DNA of 64,000 bases from Prorocentrum cordatum (lineage: Eukaryota; Sar; Dinophyceae; Prorocentrales; Prorocentraceae), in NCBI GenBank assembly GCA_963575745.1, contig CAUYUJ010017876.1, positions 27,501-91,500 on the forward strand, written 5' to 3'. A model generated the notes under the pieces. That model did not search any database, had not been told where the DNA came from, and saw only the letters and a list, made by a program, of their open reading frames with translations. Numbering within the stretch: the stretch's first letter is position 1; each line of letters opens with the position of its first letter. The position numbers and the translations under genes are program-made. Below, one piece after another: positions 22,385 through 33,739 of this stretch.

Positions 22385-23405
22385 CCGAGGGACAAAAGGG
22401 GACAAAAGGGGACAAAAGGGACAAGAGGAACAACAGGGGGACAAAGGGGACAAAGGGGACAAAGGGGACAAAGGGGACAAAGGGGACAAAAGGGGACAAA
22501 CGGGGACAAAGGGGACAACACAGACAAGGCATACAAGAATGACGCAAGGGGACAAAAAGGGACAACGGGGACACACAGGTGCAACAGGGACAAGAGAAAC
22601 AACAGGGGACAAAGGGGGCACAAGGGGACAAAAGGGGACAAAAGGGGACAAAAGGGGACAAAAGGGGACAACAGGGACAAGAGGGGCAACAGAAGACAAA
22701 GGGGGCAAAAGGGGACAAAAGGAGACAAGAGGGACAAAAGGGGACAAAAGGGGACAAAGGCGACACAAGAAGACACTAGGGGACAAAGGGGACAAAAAGA
22801 GACAAAAGAGGACAAAAGGGACATGAGAGACAAAAGAGAACAAAGGGACTAAAGGGGGCAAAAAGGGACAAGAGGGACAAAGGGGACAACAGGAACAGCA
22901 GGGGGGACAACGGGAACAAAAGGGGACACAGGGGACACAAGGGGACAAAAGGGGACAACAGGGGACAATAGGGGACAAACGGGGACAAAGGGGACGACAC
23001 ATAGCCAAATGCACAAAAGGCGCACAAGAATGAGACAAGGGGAAAAAAGGGGGCAACGTGACAAAAGGGGACAGAAGGGGCAAGAGGGACAAAAGGGGAC
23101 AAAGGAATACAAGGGGACAAAAGGGGACAAAAGGGGACAACGGGGACAAAAGGGGACAGAAAGGGACAAGAGGGACGACAGAAGACAAAGGGGACAAAAA
23201 GGGACAAAAGGGGACAAGAGGGACAAAAGGGGACCAAGGGGACACAAGGAGACAAAAAGGGACAAAGAACCAAACATTGACAAACAAGGACAAAGGGGAC
23301 AAGAGAGATAACATATAATCAAGGGACAACAGGAGACAAAAGGGACAAGAGCGACAAAAAAGGACAAAGGGGACACAAGAAGACCAAAGGGGACAGACGG
23401 GGCAA
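22385..23405. repeat. 1-kb GGGGACAAA array
   Basis: About one hundred degenerate 9-11-bp units of the type GGGGACAAA(A/G) run head to tail with strict strand asymmetry (G and A on the plus strand). Minus-strand frames of up to about 700 codons (CPLSPFVPFCPL-type) cross it. They are explained entirely by the repeat and are not called as genes. Confidence 0.95.
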
Positions 23406-23640
23406 AAGCACCCGAAAGGCACCCCCAAGGCACCCGCAAAGCACCCGAAAGGCATCCCAAAGGCATCAGCAAATCGCCCACACCAAATTGCAAGAAAAGT
23501 ATACCATGGAAAAGTGGTGCATGTGCTTTTAGAATATGCGATCACGAAAACAAGGATTTGCTCAAAGCGACCCGTGGGCTTGATTGTCAGGGCACCCGAA
23601 AAGCACCCGAAAGGCACCCCAAAGGTACCCACAAATGCCC
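23405..23640. repeat. Two short 11-bp arrays
   Basis: GCACCCGAAAG, GCACCCCCAAG, GCACCCGCAAA and similar units repeat at exactly 11 bp from 23408 to about 23473. The same family reappears at about 23590-23635. The intervening 120 bp is unique. Confidence 0.85.
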
Positions 23641-23866
23641 CCCCCCATTTTTGGGAAACGCGTGCCCTCGAAAAAAGGTAGACGTGGTATTGACATTTAC
23701 ATTTGCAACAGCGGTGCTTTGCGCCAGGCGACCCAGGGACCTCATGTTTTGGTTTCTCCGGCCCGCCCAACAGGTTCAACAAATACACATGTTGCCCCCC
23801 TTTCCATAACCTCAAAAAGCCCTTGTGGGCAGGGGTAAGCGTTTGCAATCGCGAAGCATGCGCTCT

Positions 23867-23869
23867 CTC

Positions 23870-23901
<32 letters not shown>
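23867..23901. repeat. CT dinucleotide repeat
   Basis: A (CT)n run of about 17 units immediately left of the 27-bp inverted arrays. Confidence 0.95.
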
Positions 23902-23903
<2 letters not shown>

Positions 23904-23907
23904 CTGA

Positions 23908-24312
23908 CAAATCCCTTGTGTGGCGGATTCCGAATGTGTTCCTTTTGTGGCTGAATGCAAAGGGATTTCTTGTGCGGTGAATTATACATTGAATTCTTCT
24001 GTGGCGGATTACAGATCAATTCTTTTTGTGGCGGATCACATAAGGATTCCTGCTGTGGGGGATTACACATTGATTCCTTATGTGGCGGATTACAAAGGGT
24101 TTCCTCTTCAGAAGCCCCCCACAAAAGGAATCCTTTTGTAACGGGCCAGAAAAGGATTCAACTTTTAATCCCCCACAAAAGGAATCCATTTGTATTTCGG
24201 CGCAAAAAGGATTTTTTCTGTCATCCGCCACAAAAGGAATCAGTTAGTAATCGATCACAAATGGAATCAAGCTATATTCCGCCACAAAAGGGACCCTATT
24301 GTAATCCACCGT
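23908..24312. repeat. Two 27-bp tandem arrays in opposite orientation
   Basis: Seven units starting GTGGCGGATTACA-like lie exactly 27 bp apart at 23920, 23947, 23974, 24001, 24028, 24055 and 24082. A centre of about 10 bp follows. From 24119, seven or more units starting CCACAAAAGGAATCC lie again 27 bp apart (24119, 24146, 24173 and on to 24312). The second set is the reverse complement of the first. The unit itself is partly palindromic (GGATTCCTTTTGTGGCGG). Confidence 0.92.
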
Positions 24313-24318
24313 TCGGGG

Positions 24319-24905
24319 TCTGATTTCGTTGTTTTTTTTGTCTGGGGGCTCTGGTTTCCCTGGTTTTTCCTTCGGTGCTTATTGTTTTTTATTTTTTTTA
24401 TTGGTTTTCGGCGCCCTCGCACCCCCAGCGCCGCCTCCACCCCACCCCCAGAGAGGGCGCGGGGGGCGGGGGGGCGGAAACCAACAAAAACAAAACAATC
24501 AGTCAAAACTAAAGGAAAGACATGAAAATCAAAGCCCCAAAGCAAAACAATCAACCAAATCCAAGCCCTGAGTTGTTTTGAACAGAACAAGCAAAGAACA
24601 CCTAAGGGCTTTTAATGTTTCCCGTCCGAAAACCACTCGGGGCCTTGATTTCATAGATTTGTTTGCCCAGTTTTTTTCTTGCGGAAAAACACACGCATAT
24701 TTTTTTTATATATATATATATATATATTCCTGTTTTTGTTAGTTTTCGGTGCCCTCGCACCCCAGCCGTCGCCTCCACCCCACCCCCAGAGATGGCTCGG
24801 GTGGGGGGGCGGAAACCAACAAAAACAAAAAACTCAGTAAACACCAAAGGAAAAACAGGAAAATCAAAGCCCCCAGGTAACAAAACAAACGAAATCCTAG
24901 CCCTG
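24319..24905. repeat. Two fold-back repeat copies
   Basis: Copy 1 spans about 24319-24560 and copy 2 about 24630-24905. Each has a left arm rich in TGGTTTTTCC and TTGGTTTTCG, a centre CCCTCGCACCCCAG then GCCTCCACCCCACCCCCAGA, and a right arm (GGCGGAAACCAACAAAAAC, later AAATCAAAGCCCC) that is an imperfect reverse complement of the left arm. Copy 2 carries a TATATA run at 24706-24727. The structure suggests a non-autonomous fold-back element, with no coding capacity. Confidence 0.7.
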
Positions 24906-24944
24906 AGATGTTTTTAGTTAACAGAAAACCAAAGAAAGAGCGTG

Positions 24945-26115
24945 TTCTACCGCTGCTGGCGGAAAACCGGGGGGGGTCACTATTGGTTCGAACCCCTCCC
25001 CCCCCCCCCCCCCCTCCGGAAAACCGGGGGGGGTCACTACCGGTTCGAACCCTCCCCCCCCCCCCCCCCCCAGCTCATCATGAAAAGGGGGGGGGGTCAC
25101 TACCGGTTCGAACCCCCCCCCCCCCCCCCTCGAAAACCGAGTGGGGGTGCGGACAGTGGTGGGGACGGTGTTGGTGGGGACAGTGGTGAGGGGACAGCGG
25201 GACAGTGGTGGGGACAGTGGGACAGTGGGACAGTGGTGGGGACGGTAGTGGTGGGGACAGTGGTGGGGACAATGGTGGGAACAGGGGGGACAGTGGACAG
25301 TGGTGGGAACGGTGGTGGTGGGGACAGTGGTGTGGGGACAGTGGGAATGAGGTGGAAACACTGGGACAGTGGAGGGTACAATGGTGGTGGGGACACTGGT
25401 AAAGGCGGTGGCGAGGACGGCGGTGGGACAATGGGACAGAGGTACAGTGGGGACAGTGGTGGGGACAGTGGGGACAGTGGTGGGAACAGTGGGACAGCTC
25501 AGTGGGACAGCGGAGGAGTCAGTGGGACAGTGGGGACAGTGGGGATAGGCAGTGGTTGGGTCCGTGGAGACAGTGGGGAGAGTGGAACCGTGGTGGGAAC
25601 AGTTGTGGGAACAGTGGGGACAGTGCGACAGTGGTGGGGGCACTGGTGGGGACAATAGGGACGGTGGTGGAACCAGTGGGGACAGTGGTGGTGAGGACAG
25701 TGGTGCTGGGAACAACAGTGGGGGATGTGATGCGAGCGGTGGTAGGGACCGGGAGTCGTTTGCTGGCGGTGCGTGGGGGGGGGGGTCGAACCGGTAGTGA
25801 CCCCCTCCGGTTTTCGAGGGGGGGGGGGGTTCCAACCGGTAGTGACCCCCCCCGGTTTTCCGGATCCGGAGGGGGGGGGGTGGGGGGAGGGGTTCGAACC
25901 GGTAGTGACCCCCCCGGTTTTCGAGGGGGAGGGGGAGGGGGGGGGGGAGGGGTTAGGGGAGGGGGGGTGTTTGGGGAGGGAGGGGGGGGGGGGGAGGGGT
26001 TCCAGCAGGGGGGGGGATTTTCGGAGGGGGGGGGGGGAGACCCCCGGGTTCCGGAGGAAAAGGTTGGCAATTTTCCACAGTAAAGCGGCGGTGGATCACG
26101 CTCTCTCAAACCAAA
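24945..26115. repeat. Composite inverted repeat around a TGGGGACAG minisatellite
   Basis: The left arm has three copies of GGGGTCACTACCGGTTCGAAC-like sequence (about 24970, 25026 and 25092), each followed by a long C run. The right arm has three copies of its reverse complement GTTCGAACCGGTAGTGACC (about 25786, 25831 and 25892) with long G runs. Outer flanks also match in inverted orientation (AAGAGCGTGTTCTACCGCTG on the left, AGCGGCGGTGGATCACGCTC on the right). Between the arms, 25140-25740 is a degenerate GTGGTGGGGACA array. Confidence 0.8.
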
Positions 26116-26144
26116 GAACACCTAAGTTTTTTTTTTGTTTTCCC

Positions 26145-26310
26145 GTCAGAAAAACCACTCGGGACCTTGATTTTCCTGTTTTTTCCTTAGGTCTTGACAG
26201 ATTTTTATGTTTTTGTTGCTTTTCGGCACCCTCGCACCCCCAGCGCCGTCTCCACCTCACCCCCACAGAGGGGCGCGAGGACGAATACCAGGAAAACGAA
26301 AAGTATGGAA
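26145..26310. repeat. Third, partial copy of the fold-back repeat
   Basis: CCACTCGGGACCTTGATTTT followed by the centre CCCTCGCACCCCCAGCGCC matches the copies at 24319-24905. The right arm is missing, replaced by the GA-repeat array that follows. Confidence 0.7.
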
Positions 26311-26360
26311 AGAGAGAGAGAGAGAGAGAGAGAGAGTGAGGGAGAGAGAGAGAGATATAT

Positions 26361-26392
<32 letters not shown>

Positions 26393-26475
26393 GGGGGAGA
26401 GGGAGGGGGGGGAGGGAGGGAGAACGAGAGAAGACCCAACATCACGACAAATACCAAGAAAACGAAAACTACGGA

Positions 26476-26513
<38 letters not shown>

Positions 26514-26560
26514 GAGAGAGAGGGAGAGAGAGAGAACGAGAGAGAAAAATAACCACGACA
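26308..26560. repeat. GA dinucleotide arrays
   Basis: Two (GA)n blocks (about 26308-26430 and 26478-26548) are separated by a duplicated unit containing AATACCA(G/A)GAAAACGAAAA, which occurs at 26286 and 26451. Confidence 0.9.
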
Positions 26561-26639
26561 GTGTAAAGAAAGCAAATAGCATGACAATGCTTTAAACGGA
26601 AAGGAATATAAGAAAAACTTATCGTCACATATAATCACT

Positions 26640-28180
26640 TTCCGCCTTACCCCCCCCCGCAGAGGCCGGTCGTCCAAGGATGCGCTGTATCGCGTGACTG
26701 CTGTGCACGCCTGCTCCCCTCTCGCACGAGCTGACCGCCTCCCTGTAGCTGCCGCCACTGCCTGCCTTCTCGCACGAACCCCCGTGGGCAACAAAGTACT
26801 TGCTGCCACTGCCTGCCTGATGACCCTCTCTCGTGCCTGCCGCGTTCGCACGCGCGCCCTCGAGCTTCCTTTGCACGAGGTGCTCCCAAAGCTGTAGCTG
26901 AGCACGTCTGCTTCCACTGCCTTCCGCTCGCGCAAGCGCTTGGCCTATCAGTGTAGCTGATGACTTTGGGTTCATGTTCTTGTTCCTCCAACGGCTGCCT
27001 CACGCCGCCAGCCGCTGCTGTCGCTGCCTGTCCCCTTGTCCTGACAGTCTTTGCTGCCACTGCTTACTGCCTTGCAATGGCCACCGATGCTGCCACTTCC
27101 GGCTTGCTCGCACGAGCTGGCCCCAGCTTTGCAGCTGATGATGCAGCTTTGCAGCTGATGACAACTTCTGCTGCCACTGGCAATTTCTGCGGCTACCGCC
27201 GCCTGCCTTTTCGCTCTGGCAACCGTTGTTGCCACTGCTAGCTTTCACGCATGAGCCGCTCCCAGCGTTGTAGCGGATGATGCTGCTTGATTTGTTGCCC
27301 GAACGTATCTCAGCATAGTGGCTGATGGCGCGTGGTTCGTTCTTCGCCGAAGGCGTTGCCTGGTCGCCGATGTGGCAACTGCTGGCGTTGGGCTCGTCCT
27401 GTTTTGACTGTGGTGACTTCCCATGCACGCCGTTGCATGCCCACTTCCAGGGCTGTTCGATGCTGCGGTGGAGCGTGCACGGGATGCGAACTGCTGAAGA
27501 TAAGCATTCGAATTGGATGGTGCCATCGGGCGAGATGGCGGTTCAATGGCGACGGAATTGGAGGGCACACGAGAGCAGGAAGCGAAGTGTTGGCCATCAA
27601 ATGGCTGCGCTTCTGGCGGGCCTGGTCCCAGCGTTGTAGCTGAGCGGGGCTGCCGCCGCTCTGAAGTGCTCTTGATGATCGTGCCTTTGCTAAGCTTGTC
27701 ATCGAAACTCGCTCCCGCACCCCCTGCCCGAGAGAATTCACTGGAGGAGGGAGGCAGGTTGGGAGGGAGGGCGGAAGAGGGAGGGAGGGAGGAGGAGGAG
27801 GAGAAGGAGGAGGAGGACCAGTGTAAGTATAAGATGTGTCAACGATGTTGCAATACACCCTCCCTCAAGGTTTCCTCGTCGTAGGTCCCTACATGAATTC
27901 AATTTCATTGCGGGAGCTACCCCAATGAAGGACAATCGTCGGAAAATCTTAAATCGTGGCCAACACAGCTCCTGGGATTTCAACGCCGCGAATCAAAGTG
28001 CATGATGCGTCCCGGGAATCCTGAGCCGTGCCAGAACACTATGCCTGGGACTTGAGCACGAATCAACGTGACAGTTCTGTCCTGACGCGCTCCTGCATCG
28101 TACAAAAACACCATTTCTGTAGTTCCAAGCTTTTGAATCCTTGAAAATAATGCTTGGAAATGCTCCAACATGTTGAACCG
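26640..28180. other. No supported gene; degenerate CTGCCACTGCC repeats
   Basis: About 26690-27240 holds scattered repeats of GCTGCCACTGCCTGCC and TCGCACGAGCTG, and a 25-bp tandem duplication of GCAGCTTTGCAGCTGATGA at about 27130-27165. A GGAGGGA tract lies at 27740-27815. Overlapping open frames follow this composition and none is convincing. Confidence 0.4.
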
Positions 28181-28189
28181 AAAACGCGC

Positions 28190-28435
28190 GGCGTTAAGGT
28201 GAGAGCTGCATTTGGAAACGAACCGTCTCATCCTTGAAACTTTTTACGCAGTTGGAAAAAAGAATATGCGCGGCGCTGAGGCGAGAGCCACATAAGTAGT
28301 CTATGCGGCGCTAGGGTGAGAGCTACATTTTGAACATCACCTGCTCGCCATCCTTGAAGCCATTGCAATCTTTTGAAACGAAGATGCGCGGTGTTCAGGG
28401 GAGAAACACACTTTGAAAATCACCCGCCCTCCATT
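28190..28435. repeat. Degenerate tandem repeat (GCGCGGCGNTNAGGNGAGAG)
   Basis: Four units at about 28183, 28266, 28303 and 28386 contain ATGCGCGGCGCTGAGGCGAG-like cores and CTTGAAACTTTT/CATCCTTGAAG flanks, spaced irregularly. Confidence 0.7.
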
Positions 28436-28524
28436 ATCCCTGAAGCCTTTAAAGGTGTATGGTTTAAGACCATGAGTGGTGAGGAAGTCTCAGGCGAACC
28501 GCCAGGCCCGCCCTACTGACACGT

Positions 28525-28800
28525 CTGGGGATGCGAGGACGCACGGCACCGGCACTGCGTCCCCCTCCTCCCTCAGCCAGCCCAGCTCCTCCTCGCCCCC
28601 CAGCCGGCGCGCCCCCTCCGCCCCGACCGTTTTGTTTTTGCACGCACGCACAGCACCGGCACCGCCTCCCCCCCTGACTGGCCCATCTCTCTCTCTCGCC
28701 TCCCATCCGGCGCGCCCCCTTTGCCCAGACCACTTTATTTCGGCACGCAGGCACGGCACCAGCACCGCCTCCCCCCCCCCCAGCCAGCCCAGCTTCTCCT
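28525..28800. repeat. Three tandem units of about 110 bp
   Basis: Units begin CGCACGGCACCGGCACTGCG, CGCACAGCACCGGCACCGCC and GGCACGGCACCAGCACCGCC near 28538, 28648 and 28750. Each continues with a CCAGCCCAGC-type and a CCGGCGCGCCCCCT segment. Confidence 0.8.
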
Positions 28801-28914
28801 CTCCCCCCACGTCCCCACCAGGCAGCCAGCCCGGCCTGGAGGCTTCAAAAATCAATCGGAACGGAAAAAGTGGCAAGGAATAGCTGATTCATGTTCTGTA
28901 ATTTTTGCAGGATT

Positions 28915-29048
28915 TGGACTTCTTGGGGAGGTCCTGACGGTGCTCCGAAAGCACCTGGGGCTGTCTTGTGGCCGCCTTGGGGCTTCTTGGAGGCATGATG
29001 GGGACTCTTGCGTTCTCTTGGGCCATCTTGGAGGCCATCTTGGAGCAC
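28915..29048. repeat. 11-bp degenerate array (TCTTGGGGC type)
   Basis: Consecutive 11-mers include GCCGCCTTGGG, GCTTCTTGGAG, CTCTTGGGCCA, TCTTGGAGGCC and ATCTTGGAGCA. Members of the same family lie at 38030-38480 and 45475-45680. Confidence 0.8.
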
Positions 29049-29421
29049 CTCCTCCTCCTCCTCCTCCTCCTCCTCCTTCTTTTCCTCCTTCTACTCCCCC
29101 TTCCCTCTCCGTGATGTGCAAGAGCCATGGCACGCATGCCAATTATAAGGAAATGGTGAGGAGGAGGAGGATGAGGAGGAGGAGGAGAAGGAGGAGGAGG
29201 AGGAGGAGGAGGAGGAGGAGGAGGAGGGAGGAGGAGGAGGAGGAGGAGAGGAGGAGGAGGAGGAGGAGGAGGAGGAGGAGGAGGATGGAGGAGGAGGAGG
29301 AGAGGAGGAGGAGGAGGAGGAGGAGGAAGGAGGAGGAAGGAAGGAGGAGAAAGGAGGAGGAGGAGGAGGAGGAGGAGGAGGAGGAGGAGGAGGAGGAGGA
29401 GGAGGAGGAGGAGGAGGAGGA

Positions 29422-29485
<64 letters not shown>

Positions 29486-29810
29486 GATGATGATGATGAT
29501 GATGATGATGATGCTGATGATGATGATGATGCTGATGATGATGAGGAGGAGGAGGAGGAGGGAGGAGGAGGAGGAGGAGGAGGAGGAAGGCGAGGAGGAG
29601 GAGGAGGAGGAGGTGGAGGAGGAGGAGGAGGAGGAGGAGGAGGAGGAGGAGGAGGAGGAGGGAGGAGGAGGAGAGGAGGGAGGAGGGGAGGGGAGGGAGG
29701 GAGGGAGGGAGGGATGGAGGGAGGGAGGGATGATGATGATGATGAGGAGGAGGAGGAGAAGGAGGAGGAGCAGGAGGAAGGAGGAGGAGGAGGAGGAGGA
29801 GGAGGAGGAG

Positions 29811-29864
<54 letters not shown>

Positions 29865-30200
29865 GGAGGAGGAGGAGGAGGGAGGAGAGGAGGAGGAGGA
29901 GGAGGAGGAGGAGGAGGAGGAGGAGGAGGAGAGGAAGGCGAGAGGAGGAGGAGAGGAGGAGAGGAGGAGGAGGAGGAGGAGGAGGAGGAGGAGGAGGGGG
30001 AGGAGGAGGAGGAGGGAGGGAGGAGGAGGGAGGAGGAGGGAGGGAGGGAGGGAGGGAGGGAGGGAGGGAGGGAGGGAGGGAGGGAGGAGGGAGGGAGGGA
30101 GGAGGAGGAGGAGGAGGAGGAGGAGGAGGAGGAGGAGGAGGAGGAGGAGGAGGAAGGCGAGGAGGAGGAGGAGGTGGATGAGGAGGAGGAGCAGCAGCAG
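29049..30200. repeat. 1.1-kb GGA/GAT triplet arrays
   Basis: (CTC)n at 29049-29090, then from 29155 long (GGA)n runs broken by pure (GAT)n blocks at about 29421-29550 and 29813-29863, plus GGGA quadruplet blocks near 29690-29730 and 30030-30090. Frames of 370-490 codons on both strands are poly-Glu/Gly/Arg/Asp or Ser/Leu/Pro/His shadows. Confidence 0.97.
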
Positions 30201-32080
30201 CAACAGCAGGAGGAGATGAGAGTAGACTCGTCAGCTCTCAGAGATCCCCGATCGGTCTGGGCCGATCCCCGAGGCCTGCCACGCTCGGGCTGCTCAACCC
30301 TGCCGCGCCCCTCCGTGCCCAGGACGTGGCCCCAGCCTCTGGTATCGACAGGCGCGTGCGGCTCGGCCGCTTGGTGGAGGTGCCGTCGGAGGATCGCTGG
30401 GACTGGGCTCTCGGGCGGGCCTCCTCGATGTTTGTGGGCGTTCCCGTTGGTTCCCTGAGATTTGTCAGTCGCAGGATGCCTTCCAGCAGCTGCGCTTTGC
30501 CGCCGAGCGCGTTCTGGGGGTGCGTGTATCGTTCCGACCAGCCGCCAGAGACAGGAGCCATGACCCGAAACCCATATCTATTCGCGTCGTGATAGTATCA
30601 GCGCCAGGAAGTGGTGGGCGTTTTCTGCTTCCGCGGGCCCTTACCGGGCGACTGGGCGTCGGGCGCATCCCTGGCCTTGTCGAGTCGTGGAAAAATCACG
30701 ACGGAGGGTTCTAGCTGTTTCCCGCATCCGGGGGCCGTCACCAGGCCGCGGGGCCGTCCAGAAACGTCTCGTGGTGGAAAGCCGGCCCCAGGAAAGGGTC
30801 GAGGCCTGCGGCGATCCCCTTGTGGAGCAATCGCTACCCCGGAAGTCTGGGGAGTTACAGTCTTCGGAGAGTTCCAGTGCTGCGTGCAGAAGTGCAGTAC
30901 TTCTTCAGATGGGCCGATTCCAGCGAGCGTTGCAGGAGAGAAGCTCAGACTCAATCCCCAGAGGGCGCGTGATGCCGTGGGGCCAAGTGCAGGTGCTTTC
31001 GCGGCTAGATCGAAGGGTGGCTCCCTACACGTGAGCGACGGAAGAAAGCGGGGTCGGCTGCGCGGACATTGGCGTGAAGGTCGCGTAAGGTCGCGCGTGA
31101 GCGCCCGCGGAAGCTGCCCGCGTAAGGTCGCGCGTGAGCGCGTGAGTGCCCGCGTAAGCTGCCCCATAAGTTTGCTACACCATCTCGCGTGAGACCTGTT
31201 CATACATGAGGCGTTCCAAAAAGGGCCTCTTTGCCTTTGAGGATCGAAGGAGTTGTCGTCTCTTCCTCGTCGGAAGGCGGTGGAAGGGGGGCGGAAGGTC
31301 GGCGGAAGTACAACGAGGCCGCCTCTGCTGGCGGACGAGGCCGCCGACTGAAGCTCGGCGGAAGCTCGGCGGAAGGCGGTGGAAGTAGACGATGTGCCCC
31401 GCCGACCCGAAGAGATGACCATAATTTTGGGTTCAGGCTTTCCGAGACGGCCCACATGGGGGGGCTGTGGCCAGCGTTTTGGGGGAACGCGCCGGCTTGG
31501 GCCAAGTCGCGGCCCCCTGAGGGGCCCCCAAGCCCGCATGCGCCCCGCTCGCGCCTCTGCGAACCACGCCAGCGTCGAGACGGCCTTCCCGCCCGCGCCT
31601 CTGCTTTTTTGCGGCGAGGCTCAAGTCGGGCACGTCCCTCTACAGGAAGAACATTGGAGAATAGTTGAAATAGTCAGGGGACGATTTTTCGTGCTCTGTT
31701 GACGACGTTTGAGTATGTGCTGACTATTTTTTTCGTCCAACATCCGCTTGTGGGAGGACATGCCCGACACAAGACGAGAGGGGGGCGGGGCGGCGTCGCA
31801 CGCGCGAAGGAGCTCGCCTTCGTCACCGAGACGGCCATTGCCGAGGTGCTTCAGCCACAGGCTCTGGCCTCTCTCGCTTCGCCTCTCTCTAGGCCCTCTC
31901 GCTTGCTCCTGGTTTAAACCCAGCTTCGGCTAGCAGCCGTGCAATAATGATTTTTTTTTCCGCTGTCCCTGTTCCTCTGCACTCTTAGAGTGCTTACGTT
32001 TTACTTTTTGGCACAAGGCCTGCTCGGGCCTGCCCTGCCTCGGACCTGTGGGAAACCAGAGACACGGCGCGCCTCTATGC
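30201..32080. other. Anonymous region, one weak plus-strand ORF
   Basis: A plus-strand frame to TGA near 30590 (about 30326-30592) reads GIDRRVRLGRLVEVPSEDRW and has fairly protein-like composition, but no domain. A short duplicated block CGTAAGGTCGCGCGTGAGCG occurs at 31082 and 31120, and GTCGGCGGAAG-type decamers cluster at about 31275-31385. Otherwise nothing was recognised. Confidence 0.3.
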
Positions 32081-32082
32081 CG

Positions 32083-32168
32083 CATTATTATTATTATTAG
32101 TAATATTATTATTAGTATTATTATTATCATCATTATTATTATTATTAATAATATTATTATTACTATTA

Positions 32169-32199
<31 letters not shown>

Positions 32200-32213
32200 T
32201 ATTATTATTTTTA
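32083..32213. repeat. ATT trinucleotide array
   Basis: An imperfect (ATT)n run with ATC and AAT interruptions, about 130 bp. Confidence 0.97.
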
Positions 32214-32389
32214 CTCCACGCTGGTCTTGCCTGTTGCTCCTCCCCCGCTACGTTGCTGGCGCTGGCACTGGTGTGCAGCCGCAGGACGCAACGACGAGTG
32301 CCCCCTTCATATGGTCGAAGTGTAGCGCATTTGGCACCCTAGAAGCGTTACCCTGGCGCCAGGTTCCCATCCCCTCCTCCTGCGATGGG

Positions 32390-33620
32390 GTCCCAATCGA
32401 TTTCCAATCTGATCCCACGACCATCCTCATAGGACTCCAACATGATTACAGGTTACTTCCACTGATAGGACTTATTTCGGATTCCAATAGGATTCAAATG
32501 AGATCCACAGAATACCCCGACTAGAATCTGATTGGATGCAGATCTGATTCCAATCGGATTTCAACCGAATCCCAGTGATATTCCAATCGGATTCCAATGG
32601 GAACCCAATAGGATCCTAATACTATCCCAATAGGAACCCTTAAGATCCCAATCGTAATCTCAACATGACCTAAGAGGATCCCACATGATCGCAAGAGGAT
32701 TTCAACATGATCCCAATGGGATTTCAATCGGTTTTCAGAATGCATACAGTAGGATCCCACACAGTTTTTTCTTCCCATGTCAACAGGACTCCAGGAGGAT
32801 CCCAGTCGGATCTCAATGGGATCCCAATGGGCGCCCAATACGGTCTCAGAAGGTCAAAAAGGATTCCAGTTGGGTGGCCTTCGGAATAATTCCCGACGCC
32901 TACGCGCGGGAATCATTTTTTTGTGATCCCCTGTTTGTTTTCAAGGTAACGCGCGATGTGCTCTGGGGAAGGTGTTTGGGCGTGCGCTATCCTAATGTCG
33001 CATAGTTTTACTCCTCCTACCAGGCTTTGCAGGACAACTCTCGAAGAGGAGGAAGAGGATGTCCGAGGACTCGCTCGGGTTCCTCAGGGCTTCCATCTGT
33101 GTCCTTTGGATTCGTTTGGGTTTCCTTCGGGTTCCTTGGCACTTCATGTGATGTCCAATCGGATTCCTTAGGATTTCGCTGCTTGCCCTCAAAGATCCTC
33201 TTGTATTCCTTCATGACTTCTCCTTGGAGTCCGTAGGACTCCTTAGGACTCTTCTGGATTTCTCGAGGTCCTGATCGGATCACAGTAGGATCCAAGTAGG
33301 CTCTGATTCTGATTTTGACAGCATCCCCAGATGACCCATCATGATTCCAATCAGGGGGGTGCAATCGGGTCCCCACATGATTCCCATCGGAACCTGATAG
33401 CTTCAGAATTTGATCCCCAAACGATCCCAATGCAGAAACCAATTGGATGCCAGCAGGTTTCAAATATGGTCCCGTTCGGATCCCAAGAGGACTCCAATCA
33501 TATTCCGTTCGAATCCCAACATTATCCGAGCAGGGTCCCAATATGATTATAGCACGACTGCAACACGATTCCACTATGATTTCCGTGTGACTCCATCGGA
33601 TCCTACCTGGATCCTACCAG
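32390..33620. repeat. 1.2-kb degenerate 11-bp array (GATYCCAATNG)
   Basis: Units such as GATTCCAATCG, GATTTCAACCG, TATTCCAATCG and GATCCTAATAC follow each other at about 11 bp for over a kilobase. Two less regular stretches fall at about 32870-33020 and 33020-33260, the latter with GGTTCCTTNGG-type 11-mers. Small frames here are repeat shadows. Confidence 0.8.
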
Positions 33621-33739
33621 GTATGTTCTCGATCCGATCGGAGCGTCGAGTGAGCACATGGATATTTTGTCTCTAGCGCAGCTGTTTCTTCAAAGCTCGG
33701 AGCCATTTTTTTCTTGACTCCTTGGTTCGCCCTCCTTCC

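Noticed and set aside
21710-23848. A 712-codon minus-strand open frame
   Set aside because: Nearly all of it is the translated GGGGACAAA array and 11-bp repeats (CPLSPFVPFCPL-type).
24970-25925. GGTTCGAACC blocks resembling a tRNA T-arm
   Set aside because: No acceptor stem, D-arm or anticodon arm surrounds them, and the blocks are part of the inverted repeat unit with G/C runs.
28721-30203. Open frames of 370-486 codons on both strands
   Set aside because: They are poly-residue translations of GGA/GAT triplets.
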